This document shows, one piece after another, positions 1-11,716 of a DNA stretch of 32,685 nt. The notes under the pieces are model-generated. The model saw only the letters and a list, made by a program, of their open reading frames with translations. It was not told the DNA's origin and searched no databases. The translations under genes and the position numbers were made by a program. Source of the DNA: Pseudacidovorax intermedius. GTDB lineage: Bacteria; Pseudomonadota; Gammaproteobacteria; Burkholderiales; Burkholderiaceae_C. Where the stretch lies: positions 1 through 32,685 of the forward strand of contig NZ_LDSL01000126.1 of assembly GCF_001476815.1 (NCBI RefSeq), given 5' to 3'. How positions within the stretch are numbered: position 1 is the stretch's first letter; every line of letters begins with the position of its first letter.

Positions 1-1095
1 GTAGTCGGCATTGGCCGCATCCCTGGGGTGGTTCTGCAGGGTGAAGGTGAAACCCGGCACCATGGCGCGCAGGTTGCCGCTGGCGCGGGCACGGGCGCCC
101 GCGGTGCGCAGCGCCTGCATGCGCAGCCGGGCGATCAGATCGCCTTCGGCGCGCGGGTCGTTCGGGGAAGCCGTACCGGCATTGGGTTGGGCGTAGTGGC
201 TGCCACCCAGGTCGGCATGCCAGGCGTAGACCTCGGCATCGGCGAAACCGGTGGGCCGGGCATCGGTGCGGCCCGCGCGCAGGTCGGCGCGGGGGCGGGT
301 GTAGTCATAGTCGCGGCTGCTGTAGCGCCCGGATGTAAGGCGGCTGTCGGGCACGAAGGCGTGGAGGTACTCGGCGTCGAGCTTCCAGCCGGGCGGGTGG
401 TAGTCCACCTGACGGTAGGCCTGGCTGGGGTTGGGCAGGTAGGCGCCCAGGTGGTCCGAGAGCACCAGGCGGTGCGCACCGCCCGCATGCTCGAAGTGAT
501 AGCTGATGCCCCATTCCTGGCACAGGCGCTCGAAGAAGGCGAAGTCGCTCTCGTTGAACTGGGTCTGGTAGTCGCGGGTGGGATAGCGCTCGAGCAGGCG
601 CTTGTCGACGGGGAAGGGGTAGTCGGCGAGGACGGCATCCAGGATGTCCACGGCGGTGGCGTTCTGGAAGATGCGGCAGTCGGCGTTGAGGGTGGCCAGG
701 TGCAGCCAGGGGCGCAGCACGAGGCGGTACTGCAGGTGGCGGCCTTCCTCGCCGACCAAGGCAGCCTCGGTGATGAGGGCGTTGATCTGGCGGATGCCGG
801 CGCCGACCGCATCCACGGCGGCACCCACCGCACCAGGAAGAAAGTAACCGGAGCCGTCAAGTTCGATCTCGCAGCAGATCTCCCGGCCGATGAGGGCATC
901 GAGGTCGAGGTTGGCGCAGGCCTCGGCCAGGGCGCCGGGATTCAGGGAATCCGGGGTCTGCAGCAGCAGTTCGTAGCAGAAGAGGGTGTTGACGCCCTCG
1001 TGGCCGCAGAGCCGCACCGGGTGCAGCAGCGGCTCGCCGGCGAAGACGGGCAGCGCGGGTGAGCTCACCCGCAGCGTGTGTGACAGTGTGGACAT
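1..1095 (-). CDS. vgrG: Type VI secretion VgrG spike protein, N-terminal part (cut by window edge)
   Basis: VgrG trimers form the needle tip of the type VI secretion system, which punctures target cells and carries effectors. The minus strand is open from an ATG at 1095-1093 to base 1, giving 365 residues with no stop, so the gene continues off the left edge. Residues 1-365 match the phage gp27-like base of VgrG: LLHPVRLCGHEGVNTLFCYE near 24-42, and the family hallmark YQTQFNESDFAFFERLCQEW at 176-195 followed by GISYHFEH. A purine-rich AGGGAAGG lies 5 bases before the ATG. The gp5-like needle and any C-terminal effector domain lie outside the window, so the cargo cannot be judged. The gene is divergent from imuA, with a 285-base gap. 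Identification is by recalled family motifs and is quite certain. Confidence 0.9.
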   Translation of the reverse strand, partial: MSTLSHTLRVSSPALPVFAGEPLLHPVRLCGHEGVNTLFCYELLLQTPDSLNPGALAEACANLDLDALIGREICCEIELDGSGYFLPGAVGAAVDAVGAGIRQINALITEAALVGEEGRHLQYRLVLRPWLHLATLNADCRIFQNATAVDILDAVLADYPFPVDKRLLERYPTRDYQTQFNESDFAFFERLCQEWGISYHFEHAGGAHRLVLSDHLGAYLPNPSQAYRQVDYHPPGWKLDAEYLHAFVPDSRLTSGRYSSRDYDYTRPRADLRAGRTDARPTGFADAEVYAWHADLGGSHYAQPNAGTASPNDPRAEGDLIARLRMQALRTAGARARASGNLRAMVPGFTFTLQNHPRDAANADY

Positions 1096-1323
1096 GAAAC
1101 CTTCCCTGATTTCTGCCGATGGGTCATCTCCAGGGGGATGCCCTTCGGTCTGGGGAGTGAGATTAGCGAGCCTTGGGCGCAATCGGTCACTTGAAGCGGT
1201 CTGGCGCCGTAACTTATGGCCGCATCTGTGGATTTCTTCTCGCCGGAGGCGCGCCTTGCTACCGTGGCGCAGGCGTCGATGGAGGTCCGGTCCTTCTGCA
1301 CACGTGCGGAAAATCGCGGTATG

Positions 1324-1339
1324 CTGGATGTTTATCCAG
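1324..1339 (+). promoter_or_regulatory. LexA (SOS) box upstream of imuA-imuB-dnaE2
   Basis: CTGGATGTTTATCCAG is a dyad of the form CTG-N10-CAG (arms CTGGAT/ATCCAG), followed by TA, which matches the gammaproteobacterial/betaproteobacterial LexA operator pattern. It sits 41 bases before the imuA ATG. It abuts a plausible -10 hexamer TATTCT at 1340-1345, so bound LexA would block RNA polymerase. imuA-imuB-dnaE2 cassettes are classic SOS operons, which supports the call. The rest of the 1096-1380 gap shows no further gene; it must also hold the vgrG promoter. Confidence 0.8.
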
Positions 1340-1380
1340 TATTCTAAGGATTTGGCAGTTTCCGCTGCCGCTCCCGCGTC

Positions 1381-3986
<2,606 letters not shown>

Positions 3987-3994
<8 letters not shown>

Positions 3995-6900
3995 GCTTTC
4001 CCTCAAGGACGAGGAGGCACGCCGCCAGCGCCGCTTGGCGGCCGTGGGCGCCGGCCTGCCGGCGTCGGCGCCCACGGCCGCGTCGCCACTGCCCGCCTAT
4101 GCCGAGCTGCATGCCTTGAGCAACTTCAGCTTCCAGCGCGGCGCCTCGCATCCCTGGGAACTGGCGGTGCGCGCCTGGCAGCTGGGCTACGCGGCCATCG
4201 CCATCACCGACGAATGCTCGGTGGCCGGCGTCGTGCGCGCCGTGAGCGGCCTGCGCATGTGGCGCGAGGAACGCGAGGAAGACGGCCTGCCCCTGCCGCC
4301 GCATCCCGAGCCGCAGCTGATCTTCGGCAGCGAATTCGACTTCGGGCGCTTTCGCCTCGTCGTGCTGGCCCACGACCTCGAAGGCTGGGGCCACCTGTGC
4401 CAGTACATCAGCGCCGCCCGCATGCACGAGGACATCGCCAAGGGCGACTACCGGGCCAGCCTGGCCGATGCCGCGGGGCTGCTGCACTGCGACATCCTCT
4501 GCGTGCCCCGGCGCCGCAGCGGCGAGCCCATCGACGAGGCGGCGCTGCACGCCGACCTGGCCGCGGTGGCCGCGCTGTTCGCGCCGCGCGCGGATGGCGA
4601 GCCGGGCCCGCTGTGGCTGGCGGTGGAGCTGTTCCACGAGGCCGACGACGCCCTCTGGCTGCAGGTGCTGCAACGCGCCGGCGAGGCCACCGGCCTGCCG
4701 CTGGTGGCCGCCGGCGACGTGCACATGCACCTGCGCTCGCGCAAGCCGCTGCAGGACGTGCTCACCGCCGTGCGCCAGGGCCGGCCGGTGGCCGACTGCG
4801 GCTTCGCGCTGCAGCCCAATGCCGAGCGCCACCTGCGTTCCCGTGCGCGGCTGGCGGGGCTGTATCCGGCCGATCTGCTGGTGCGCACGCTGCTGATCGC
4901 CGGGCGCTGCCATTTCGACCTGCAGGAGATCCGCAAGCAGTACGTCTATCCGCAGGAGGTCATCGGCTCGGGCGAAACGCCGGCGCAGACGCTGATCCGC
5001 AAGACCTGGGAGGGCGCGCAGGCGCGCTACCCCGAGGGCGTGCCGGACAAGGTGCACGCGCAGATCCAGACGGAGCTGGACCTGATCCTCGACCTGGACT
5101 ACGAAATGTTCTTCCTCACGGTCGAGGACATCGTCGCCTTCGCCCGGCGCGAAGGCATCCTCTGCCAGGGCCGCGGCTCCTCCGCCAACTCGGCCGTTTG
5201 CTACTGCCTGGGCATCACCGCCGTGAACCCGGAGGACGGCAACCTGCTGTTCGAGCGCTTCATCAGCCGCGAGCGCGCCGAGCCGCCCGACATCGACGTC
5301 GACTTCGAGCACGACCGGCGCGAGGAGGTCATCCAGTACATCTACAGGACCTACGGCCGCGAGCGCGCCGCCATCGCCGCCGTGGTCATCAGCTACCGCT
5401 CGCGCAGCGCGCTGCGCGATGCCGGCAAGGCGCTGGGCGTCGACGAGCGGCTGGTGGACGCCTTCGCCCGCGACCACTACTGGTTCGACGACCCCATGCT
5501 CGACGAGCGGCTCGAGGCCGCCATGGCCCGCGCCGGCGTGCGCGAGGACCCGTTCCGCCTGCGGCTGTGGATCGGCCTGGCCAACGAGCTGCGCGGCTTT
5601 CCGCGCCACCTCAGCCAGCACGTGGGCGGCTTCGTGCTCACCCAGGGGCCGCTCACCCGGCTGGTGCCGGTCGAGAAGGCCAGCATGGAGGCGCGCTCCA
5701 TCATCCAGTGGGACAAGGACGACCTGGACGAGGTCGGCATGTTCAAGGTGGACGTGCTGGCCCTGGGCATGCTCAGCTGCATCCGCCGCGCGCTGGACAT
5801 GGTCAACGGCTGGCGCGGCACGGCGCACCAGATGCACCAGCTGCCCACCGACGACCCGCGCGTCTACGACATGATCGGCCGCGCCGACACCGTGGGCGTG
5901 TTCCAGATCGAGAGCCGGGCGCAGATGTCCATGCTGCCGCGTCTGCGTCCACGCAACTACTACGACCTGGTGATCGAGGTGGCCATCGTGCGGCCGGGGC
6001 CCATCCAGGGCGGCATGGTGCATCCGTACCTGAAGAACCGGGCCAAGGTGGAGCGCGGCCAGAAGATCGAATTGCGCTATCCGCAGCTGGAGCCGGCGCT
6101 CCAGCGCACCCTGGGCGTGCCCATCTTCCAGGAGCAGGTGATGCAGATCGCCATGATCGCCGCCGGCTTCAGCGCTGGCCAGGCCGACCGCCTGCGCCGC
6201 GCCATGGCGGCCTGGCGGCGCACGGGGCACATGGAGCGCTTCTACGGGCCGCTGGTCAAGGGCATGGTCGACAACGGCTACGACGAGGACTTCGCCAAGG
6301 CCATCTTCCAGCAGATCCAGGGCTTCGGCGAATACGGCTTCCCCGAAAGCCATGCTGCCAGCTTCGCCAAGCTGGTCACCGTCAGCAGCTGGCTCAAGTG
6401 CTACGAACCGGCCTGCTTCCTCGCAGCCATCCTGAATGCGCAGCCCATGGGCTTCTACACGCCCTCGCAGCTCATCCAGGATGCGGTGCGCCACGGCGTG
6501 CAGGTACGGCCGGTGGACGTCCATCGCAGCGACCGCTTCTGCACCCTGGAGCCTGCGGACGCCGACGGGCCGGCGCCGGCGGCGCCCTGGGCCGAGTCCG
6601 CCGCCCAGGCCCTGCCGGGCCAGCCGGCCGTGCGCCTGGGGCTGCGCCACGTCAAGGGCCTGAGCCCGGCGGCCGTCGCGCGGCTGGTCGAGGCGCGGGC
6701 GCAGGCGCCCTTCACCAGCACCGGCGACCTGGCGCGCCGCGCCGGCCTTGGCACGGCCGAGATGGCGCTGCTGGCCGGGGCCGACGCATTGCGGGCCCTG
6801 GCCGGCCATCGGCGCCAGCAGGTCTGGGAAGCGACGGCCTCCCACCGCGCGCCGGCACTGCTGCGCGGCGCGCCGATCCACGAGTCGCCGCTGGCGCTGC

Positions 6901-7346
6901 CGGCGGCGGAAGAGGGCGAGGAGATCGTGGGCGACTACGCCAGCCTGGGCTTCAGCCTGCGCCGGCATCCGCTGGCGCTGCTGCGCCCGCGGCTGGCGCG
7001 CTGGCGCCTCTCCAGCGCCGAGGAACTGCGGGCCATGCCCGGCGGCATGCCGGTGCGCGCCTGCGGCATCGTCACCGTGCGCCAGCGGCCGGGCACGGCC
7101 AAGGGCACCGTCTTCGTCACGCTGGAGGACGAGACCGGGGCCGTCAACGTGGTGGTCTGGGCCCGGGTGGCCGAGCAATGGCGCGAGCCGCTGCTCAAGT
7201 CGCAGCTGCTGGCGGTGCGCGGCACCTGGCAGCGCGACCGGGAGACGGGGGGCAAGGTCTGCCACCTGGTGGCCGAGGGCATGCGCGACCTGACGCCGCT
7301 GCTGGGGCGGCTCGCGCGCGAGAACCGCAGCCGCGATTTCCATTGA
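3987..7346 (+). CDS. dnaE2: DnaE2 (ImuC), error-prone DNA polymerase III alpha-type
   Basis: This C-family polymerase performs translesion synthesis and causes SOS mutagenesis together with ImuA/ImuB. The 1119-residue product has an N-terminal PHP domain (ELHALSNFSF at 40-49, AIAITDEC shortly after) and the polymerase core with CQGRGSSANSAVCYCLGIT and PDIDVDF at 434-440. D437 and D439 there correspond to the catalytic aspartates, and the third is D589 in FKVDVLALGML. A helix-hairpin-helix region and a C-terminal OB fold (about 1015-1100, GTVFVTLEDETGAVNVVVW) follow. Length is near the family norm, slightly long because of about 35 extra N-terminal residues. The ATG at 3987 overlaps the imuB stop by 8 bases. 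Earlier in-frame starts fall inside imuB and read low-complexity sequence, so they are rejected. Confidence 0.95.
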
Positions 7347-7655
7347 CCGGCGCTGTGCCGGCGGCCCGCGCGGCCACGCCGGAGCCCTACTCACCTTGCG
7401 GGCCCCTGACCGTCTGACAGGGTGCGGGCGACAGACCCGCTTTCCAAAAATGAGAAAAAATCTCAGCTTTCGTTCACATTTGAGAACTATTCGTTAACAA
7501 ATTTCTCGATTTCGCGCTCCAATGGCAGCCCACGGTGTGCACCGGCATCGTCCGACTTCCCTTGGTCGTCACGTTGTGTAACATCTTTTCACTTTAATTA
7601 ACCCAGGTAACATCTTGGCAAGCTCTGTCCAGGATCACCTCCTCCAGCCGCACCC
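7347..7655. other. Intergenic region between the mutasome operon and the Lap cluster; AT-rich promoter zone
   Basis: No gene is seen in these 309 bases. The first part is GC-rich, with a weak hairpin GCGGG/CCCGC (7424-7428/7436-7440) followed by TTT, a possible terminator for dnaE2. From about 7441 to 7610 base composition drops sharply to AT-rich, which is striking in this genome and typical of a regulated promoter. It holds the short dyad TGAGA-AAAAA-TCTCA (7451-7465), a GTTAAC palindrome near 7493-7498 and two direct GTAACATCTT copies, listed separately. The promoter for 7656 onward is presumably here. Confidence 0.6.
7578..7616 (+). promoter_or_regulatory. Direct repeat GTAACATCTT x2 upstream of the exporter genes (candidate regulator site)
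   Basis: GTAACATCTT occurs at 7578-7587 and again at 7607-7616, 29 bases apart, about 40-80 bases before the start of the next gene. The second copy extends to CAGGTAACAT (7604-7613), which recurs exactly inverted at 26524-26533 between lapG and tolC. A related TAACATTT lies at 12730-12737 before the adhesin gene. What binds is unknown; the LuxR-type protein encoded at 11717-12343 is an obvious candidate. Confidence 0.5.
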
Positions 7656-7991
7656 ATGCCCTTCGTGCAACGCAATGCCCAAGGCGAGCTGATCGCCCTG
7701 TTCGCCGAGGCACAGCCGCAGGCCAGCGAATGGCTGGACGCCGAGGCCCGCGAGGTCCACAACTTCGTGGGCGGCAGCGGCGCCGTCGCCGGCCAGGGCC
7801 GCGGCTTCGGCGACCTCGACAGCGACTTCATCCGTGTGCTGGAGGACGTGATCGACGCCCTGATCGACAAGAACCTGCTGCGCCTGACCGACCTGCCGTT
7901 GGAAGCGCAGCGCAAGCTGCTGGCCCGCAAGGACCTGCGCCAGCATCTGCGCAGCCGTCTCGACCTGCTGCCGGGCGACGAAGTCATCTGA
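7656..7991 (+). CDS. Small protein of unknown function, first gene of the Lap exporter operon
   Basis: The product is 111 residues, acidic to neutral, with no signal peptide or membrane segment, so it is probably cytoplasmic. It starts MPFVQRNAQGELIALFAEAQ and has a helical, charged C-terminal half with FIRVLEDVIDALIDKNLLRL and LPLEAQRKLLARKDLRQHL, ending LLPGDEVI. I recognise a small proteobacterial family often auto-labelled 'tryptophan synthase subunit beta like'. The sequence gives no support for that enzyme role, as there is no PLP-binding motif and it is far too short. The gap to the lapB-like gene is 41 bases on the same strand, which suggests co-transcription. It could be a cytoplasmic accessory factor, but that is only inferred from position. 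Confidence 0.8.
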   Translation: MPFVQRNAQGELIALFAEAQPQASEWLDAEAREVHNFVGGSGAVAGQGRGFGDLDSDFIRVLEDVIDALIDKNLLRLTDLPLEAQRKLLARKDLRQHLRSRLDLLPGDEVI

Positions 7992-8032
7992 ACGGCTTCC
8001 AGCCCGCCACGCGCACCCTCTGATTCCCACGC

Positions 8033-10222
8033 ATGTCTTCCACGCCCGACCTCAGCGTGCCCGCTGCACGCCCGGCTCCGACGCCGCACCTGCACGACGA
8101 GCGCCTGCTCCATGAAGATCCGCTGCTCGACTGCCTGATCGCCATCACGCAGATGCATGGCCAGCCCTGGAGCGCCGAGGCGCTCACCGCCGGCCTGCCG
8201 CTGGTGGACAGCCGGCTCACGCCCTCGCTGCTGCTGCGCGCCGCCGGCCGGGCGCACCTGGCCGCGCGGCTGGTGCGCCGGCCGCTGGAAGGGCTGGGCA
8301 CCGCCCACCTGCCGGCCATCCTGCTGCTGGCCAATGGCCATGCCTGCGTGCTGCAGGAGCGGCTGGAGGGTGGACGCCTGCGCATCCGCCGGCCGGAGTT
8401 CGGCGAATCGTCCGAGGTGATCGACGCCGCGGAACTGGCCGCCGAATACACCGGCGTGGCCGTGCTGCTGCGCCCGCGCTTCCGCTTCGAGGCGCGGGCG
8501 CCGCAGGTCAGCGCCCTGCGCGGGCGCCACTGGTTCTGGGGCGTGGTGAGGCAGAACTGGCGCCTCTACCGGGACGCGCTGCTGGCCGCACTGGCGGTCA
8601 ACCTGTTCGCGCTGGCGGTGCCGCTCTATTCGATGAACGTGTACGACCGCGTGGTGCCCAACCGCGCCACCGACACGCTCTGGGTGCTGGCCATCGGCGT
8701 GCTGCTGGTGCTGGTGTTCGACTTCGTGCTGCGCACCGTGCGGGCCTACATCGTGGACACGGCCAGCAAGCGCATCGACGTGCAGCTGTCCTCGCAGATC
8801 ATGGAGCGGGTGATGGGCCTGCGCATGGACGCGCGGCCGGCCTCGGCAGGCTCCTTCGCGGCCAACCTGCGCAGCTTCGAGTCGGTGCGCGACTTCATCG
8901 CCTCCGCCACGCTCACCACGCTGGTGGACCTGCCCTTCATCTTCCTGTTCCTCGCGGCGATGGTCTGGATCTCGCCCTGGGTGGTGATCCCGCCGGTGAT
9001 CGGCATCGTGCTGGTGGTGGTCGCCTCGCTGCTGGTGCAGCACAAAATGCACGACCTGACCGAGACCACCTACCGCGCCTCGGCCCAGCGCAACGCGGTG
9101 CTGGTCGAGAGCCTGGTGAGCCTGGAGACGGTCAAGACGCTCAGTGCCGAAGGCAACGTGCAGCGCCAGTGGGAGCGCTCCACGCGCTTCCTGGCGCAGG
9201 TAGGCTCGCGGCTCAAGCTGCTGTCCTCGGCCAACGTCAACTTCACCCAGTTCGTGATGCAGCTGACCACCATCTGCGTGGTCATCGTCGGCGTCTACCA
9301 GCTGCAGGACGCGGGCATCACCATGGGCGGCATCATCGCGGCCTCCATGCTCTCGGGCCGCGCGCTGGCGCCGCTGGGGCAGGTGGCGGCGCTGCTGACG
9401 CAGTACCACCAGGCGCGCACCTCGCTCACCTCGGTCGAGCAGACCATGACCATGCCGGTGGAACGGCCGGAGGATGCGCCCTTCGTGCATCGCCCGCAGT
9501 TCCAGGGCGCCATCGAGTTCAAGGACGTGCACTTCGCCTACCCGGGCCGCGAGCAGGGCGTGCTGCGCGGCGTGAGCCTGCGCATCGCCCCGGGCGAGAA
9601 GGTGGGCATCATCGGCCGCATCGGCTCTGGCAAGACCACGCTCGAGAAGATGGTGCTGGGCCTGTGGCGGCCCACGCGCGGCCAGGTGCTGATCGATGGC
9701 ATCGACTCGCGCCAGCTCGACCCGGCCGAGCTGCGCCGCGCCATCGGCTTCGTGCCGCAGGACATCAGCCTGTTCTACGGCTCGCTGCGCCACAACATCA
9801 CGCTGGGCGCGCCCTTCGCCGACGACAGCGCGGTGCTGGCGGCGGCCGACCTGTCGGGCGTGGCCGAGTTCGCCGATGCGCATCCGCAGGGCTACGACAT
9901 GCTGGTGGGCGAGCGGGGCGAGTCGCTCTCGGGCGGCCAGCGCCAGGCGGTGGCCATCGCGCGCGCCGTGCTGTCCGATCCGCCCATGCTGCTGCTGGAC
10001 GAGCCGTCGTCCAGCATGGACCACCAGAGCGAGGAGCGGCTGAAGGCGCGCCTGGCCGAGTTCTCGCGCAACAAGACGCTGCTGCTCATCACCCACCGCA
10101 CCTCGCTGCTGGACCTGGTGGACCGGCTGATCGTCATGGACAACGGCCAGGTGGTGGCCGACGGCCCCAAGGCGCAGGTCATCCAGGCGCTGCAGCAGGG
10201 CCGCGTGGGCCGTGCAGGCTGA
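8033..10222 (+). CDS. lapB: LapB-like type I secretion ABC transporter (permease-ATPase)
   Basis: This is the inner-membrane exporter that drives secretion of the giant adhesin through the LapC and TolC-like partners. The 729-residue product has three parts. An N-terminal C39-like domain (about 15-150) comes first. An ABC transmembrane domain (about 175-460) follows, with hydrophobic stretches such as LWVLAIGVLLVLVFDFVL and LVDLPFIFLFLAAMVW. The nucleotide-binding domain has Walker A GRIGSGKTT at 528-536, signature LSGGQ at 632-636, Walker B LLLLDEPS with D656/E657 and H-loop His688. The peptidase-like domain lacks the catalytic Cys: the only nearby Cys (LLDCLIAI) is shifted by about four residues relative to the C39 motif, while the GHACVL histidine remains. 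It should therefore dock substrate and not cut a leader. Start 8033 is the only reasonable ATG. Confidence 0.93.
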   Translation: MSSTPDLSVPAARPAPTPHLHDERLLHEDPLLDCLIAITQMHGQPWSAEALTAGLPLVDSRLTPSLLLRAAGRAHLAARLVRRPLEGLGTAHLPAILLLANGHACVLQERLEGGRLRIRRPEFGESSEVIDAAELAAEYTGVAVLLRPRFRFEARAPQVSALRGRHWFWGVVRQNWRLYRDALLAALAVNLFALAVPLYSMNVYDRVVPNRATDTLWVLAIGVLLVLVFDFVLRTVRAYIVDTASKRIDVQLSSQIMERVMGLRMDARPASAGSFAANLRSFESVRDFIASATLTTLVDLPFIFLFLAAMVWISPWVVIPPVIGIVLVVVASLLVQHKMHDLTETTYRASAQRNAVLVESLVSLETVKTLSAEGNVQRQWERSTRFLAQVGSRLKLLSSANVNFTQFVMQLTTICVVIVGVYQLQDAGITMGGIIAASMLSGRALAPLGQVAALLTQYHQARTSLTSVEQTMTMPVERPEDAPFVHRPQFQGAIEFKDVHFAYPGREQGVLRGVSLRIAPGEKVGIIGRIGSGKTTLEKMVLGLWRPTRGQVLIDGIDSRQLDPAELRRAIGFVPQDISLFYGSLRHNITLGAPFADDSAVLAAADLSGVAEFADAHPQGYDMLVGERGESLSGGQRQAVAIARAVLSDPPMLLLDEPSSSMDHQSEERLKARLAEFSRNKTLLLITHRTSLLDLVDRLIVMDNGQVVADGPKAQVIQALQQGRVGRAG

Positions 10223-10238
10223 AGGGGAGGGCAGGCAC

Positions 10239-11672
10239 ATGCTTCAGATCAAGACCGTTCCCCAGAAGAACACCTTCTTCGCCCGCCTGTCGCGCCGCTG
10301 GTCCCGCTTCGCGGCCCGCGTCGGCCGCGTGTTCGACCGCTGGATGGACGGCGCCGAGCGCGCCGAACTGCACGACGACAAGGACTTCGCCGCCGATGCC
10401 GAATGGGCCATCGGGGAGCAGCGCGCCCGCGGCGCCCGGCTGGCCGTGTGGGTCACGCTGGCCGCCTTCGCGGTGCTGCTGGTGTGGGCCGCCTTCGCCC
10501 AGCTGAACGAGGTGACGCGCGGCGAAGGCAAGGTGATTCCCTCGCGCCAGGTGCAGCAGATCCAGAGCCTGGACGGCGGCATCGTTTCCGAGATCCTGGT
10601 GCGCGAGGGCCAGAAGGTGGACGTCGGCCAGGTGCTGCTGCGCATCGACCCGACGCGCTTCAACTCCTCGCTGGCCGAGAACAAGGCCCAGGTCTACACG
10701 CTGCAGGCACGCGCCGCGCGGCTGGAGGCGCTGGCCTCGGGCAAGCCCTTCACCGTGTCGGAGGAGGTGCGCAAGGCCATTCCGGACGTGGTGGAGCAGG
10801 AGCGCGTGGCCTACGAATCCCGCCGCGCCGAGCTCGATGCCTCGGTCGGCGTGGCCCGCCAGCAGCTGGCCCAGCGCCGGCAGGAGCTGGCCGAGGTGGC
10901 CTCCAAGCAGGCCCAGGCCTCGCAGAGCTACCAGCTCACCGCCAAGGAACTGGAGGTCACGCGCCCGCTCATCCGCACCGGCGCCGTGTCCGAGGTGGAG
11001 CTGCTGCGCCTGGAGCGCGACGTGGCCCGCTTCCGCGGCGAGCGCGACATGGCCTCGGCCCAGATCCCGCGCATCCAGGCCGCCATCGGCGAAGCCCAGC
11101 GCAAGATCGAGGAAGTGGACCTGACCCTGCGCAACCAGGCCCGCAGCGAGCTCTCGGAAGTGACCACCAAGCTCGGCGCCCTGCAGGCCGGCAGCGTCGG
11201 CCTGGCCGACCGCGTCAAGCAGGCCGAGATCCGCTCGCCGGTACGCGGCATCGTCAAGCAGCTGCTGGCCAACACGGTCGGCGGCGTGGTGCAGCCGGGC
11301 AAGCAGATCCTGGAAGTGGTGCCCAGCGACGACACGCTGCTGCTGGAGACCAAGGTGGCGCCGCGCGACATCGCCTTCCTGGTGCCCGGGCAGCCGGCCA
11401 TCGTCAAGTTCACCGCCTACGACTTCGCCACCTACGGTTCGCTGGACGGCAAGCTGGAGACCATCGGCGCCGACACCGTCACCGACGAGAAGGGCAATGC
11501 CTTCTACCTGGTGCGGGTGCGCACCACCAGGAGCGAGATCGGCGAGCAGAAGCTGCCGATCCTGCCGGGCATGGTGGCCGAGGTGGACATCCTGACCGGC
11601 AAGAAGTCGGTGCTGTCGTACCTGCTCAAGCCCGTGCTGCGCGCCAAGGAGCGCGCGCTGTCCGAGCGCTGA
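10239..11672 (+). CDS. lapC: LapC-like HlyD-family membrane fusion protein
   Basis: This periplasmic adaptor joins the ABC exporter to the TolC-like outer-membrane channel in type I secretion. The 477-residue product has a cytoplasmic N-tail of about 67 residues and a single membrane helix (about 68-88, LAVWVTLAAFAVLLVWAAF). A lipoyl/biotinyl half-motif (GKVIPSRQVQQIQSLDGGIV, VREGQKVDVGQVLLRID) is followed by a long coiled-coil hairpin (about 130-300). The second lipoyl half (IRSPVRGIVKQLLANTVGGV) and the C-terminal beta-barrel complete it. The ATG at 10239 was chosen because GGGGAGGG lies just before it. An upstream in-frame GTG at 10212 overlaps the end of lapB and lacks such a site. The gene follows lapB after a 16-base gap. 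Confidence 0.93.
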   Translation: MLQIKTVPQKNTFFARLSRRWSRFAARVGRVFDRWMDGAERAELHDDKDFAADAEWAIGEQRARGARLAVWVTLAAFAVLLVWAAFAQLNEVTRGEGKVIPSRQVQQIQSLDGGIVSEILVREGQKVDVGQVLLRIDPTRFNSSLAENKAQVYTLQARAARLEALASGKPFTVSEEVRKAIPDVVEQERVAYESRRAELDASVGVARQQLAQRRQELAEVASKQAQASQSYQLTAKELEVTRPLIRTGAVSEVELLRLERDVARFRGERDMASAQIPRIQAAIGEAQRKIEEVDLTLRNQARSELSEVTTKLGALQAGSVGLADRVKQAEIRSPVRGIVKQLLANTVGGVVQPGKQILEVVPSDDTLLLETKVAPRDIAFLVPGQPAIVKFTAYDFATYGSLDGKLETIGADTVTDEKGNAFYLVRVRTTRSEIGEQKLPILPGMVAEVDILTGKKSVLSYLLKPVLRAKERALSER

Positions 11673-11716
11673 GCGCCCAACCGCTTTCTCCTGCCGAACG
11701 AGCCGCCCTCCCGCCG

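Noticed and set aside
28-1062. Open frame of 344 codons on the plus strand at the left edge
   Set aside because: The minus strand of the same region encodes a clear VgrG N-terminus; the plus frame gives Gly/Ala/Val-rich sequence without any motif.
8033-8500. N-terminal C39-like domain of the exporter as an active leader peptidase, which would suggest a bacteriocin system
   Set aside because: The catalytic Cys is not at the C39 position, and the neighbours are a LapC-like protein and an RTX adhesin without a double-glycine leader.
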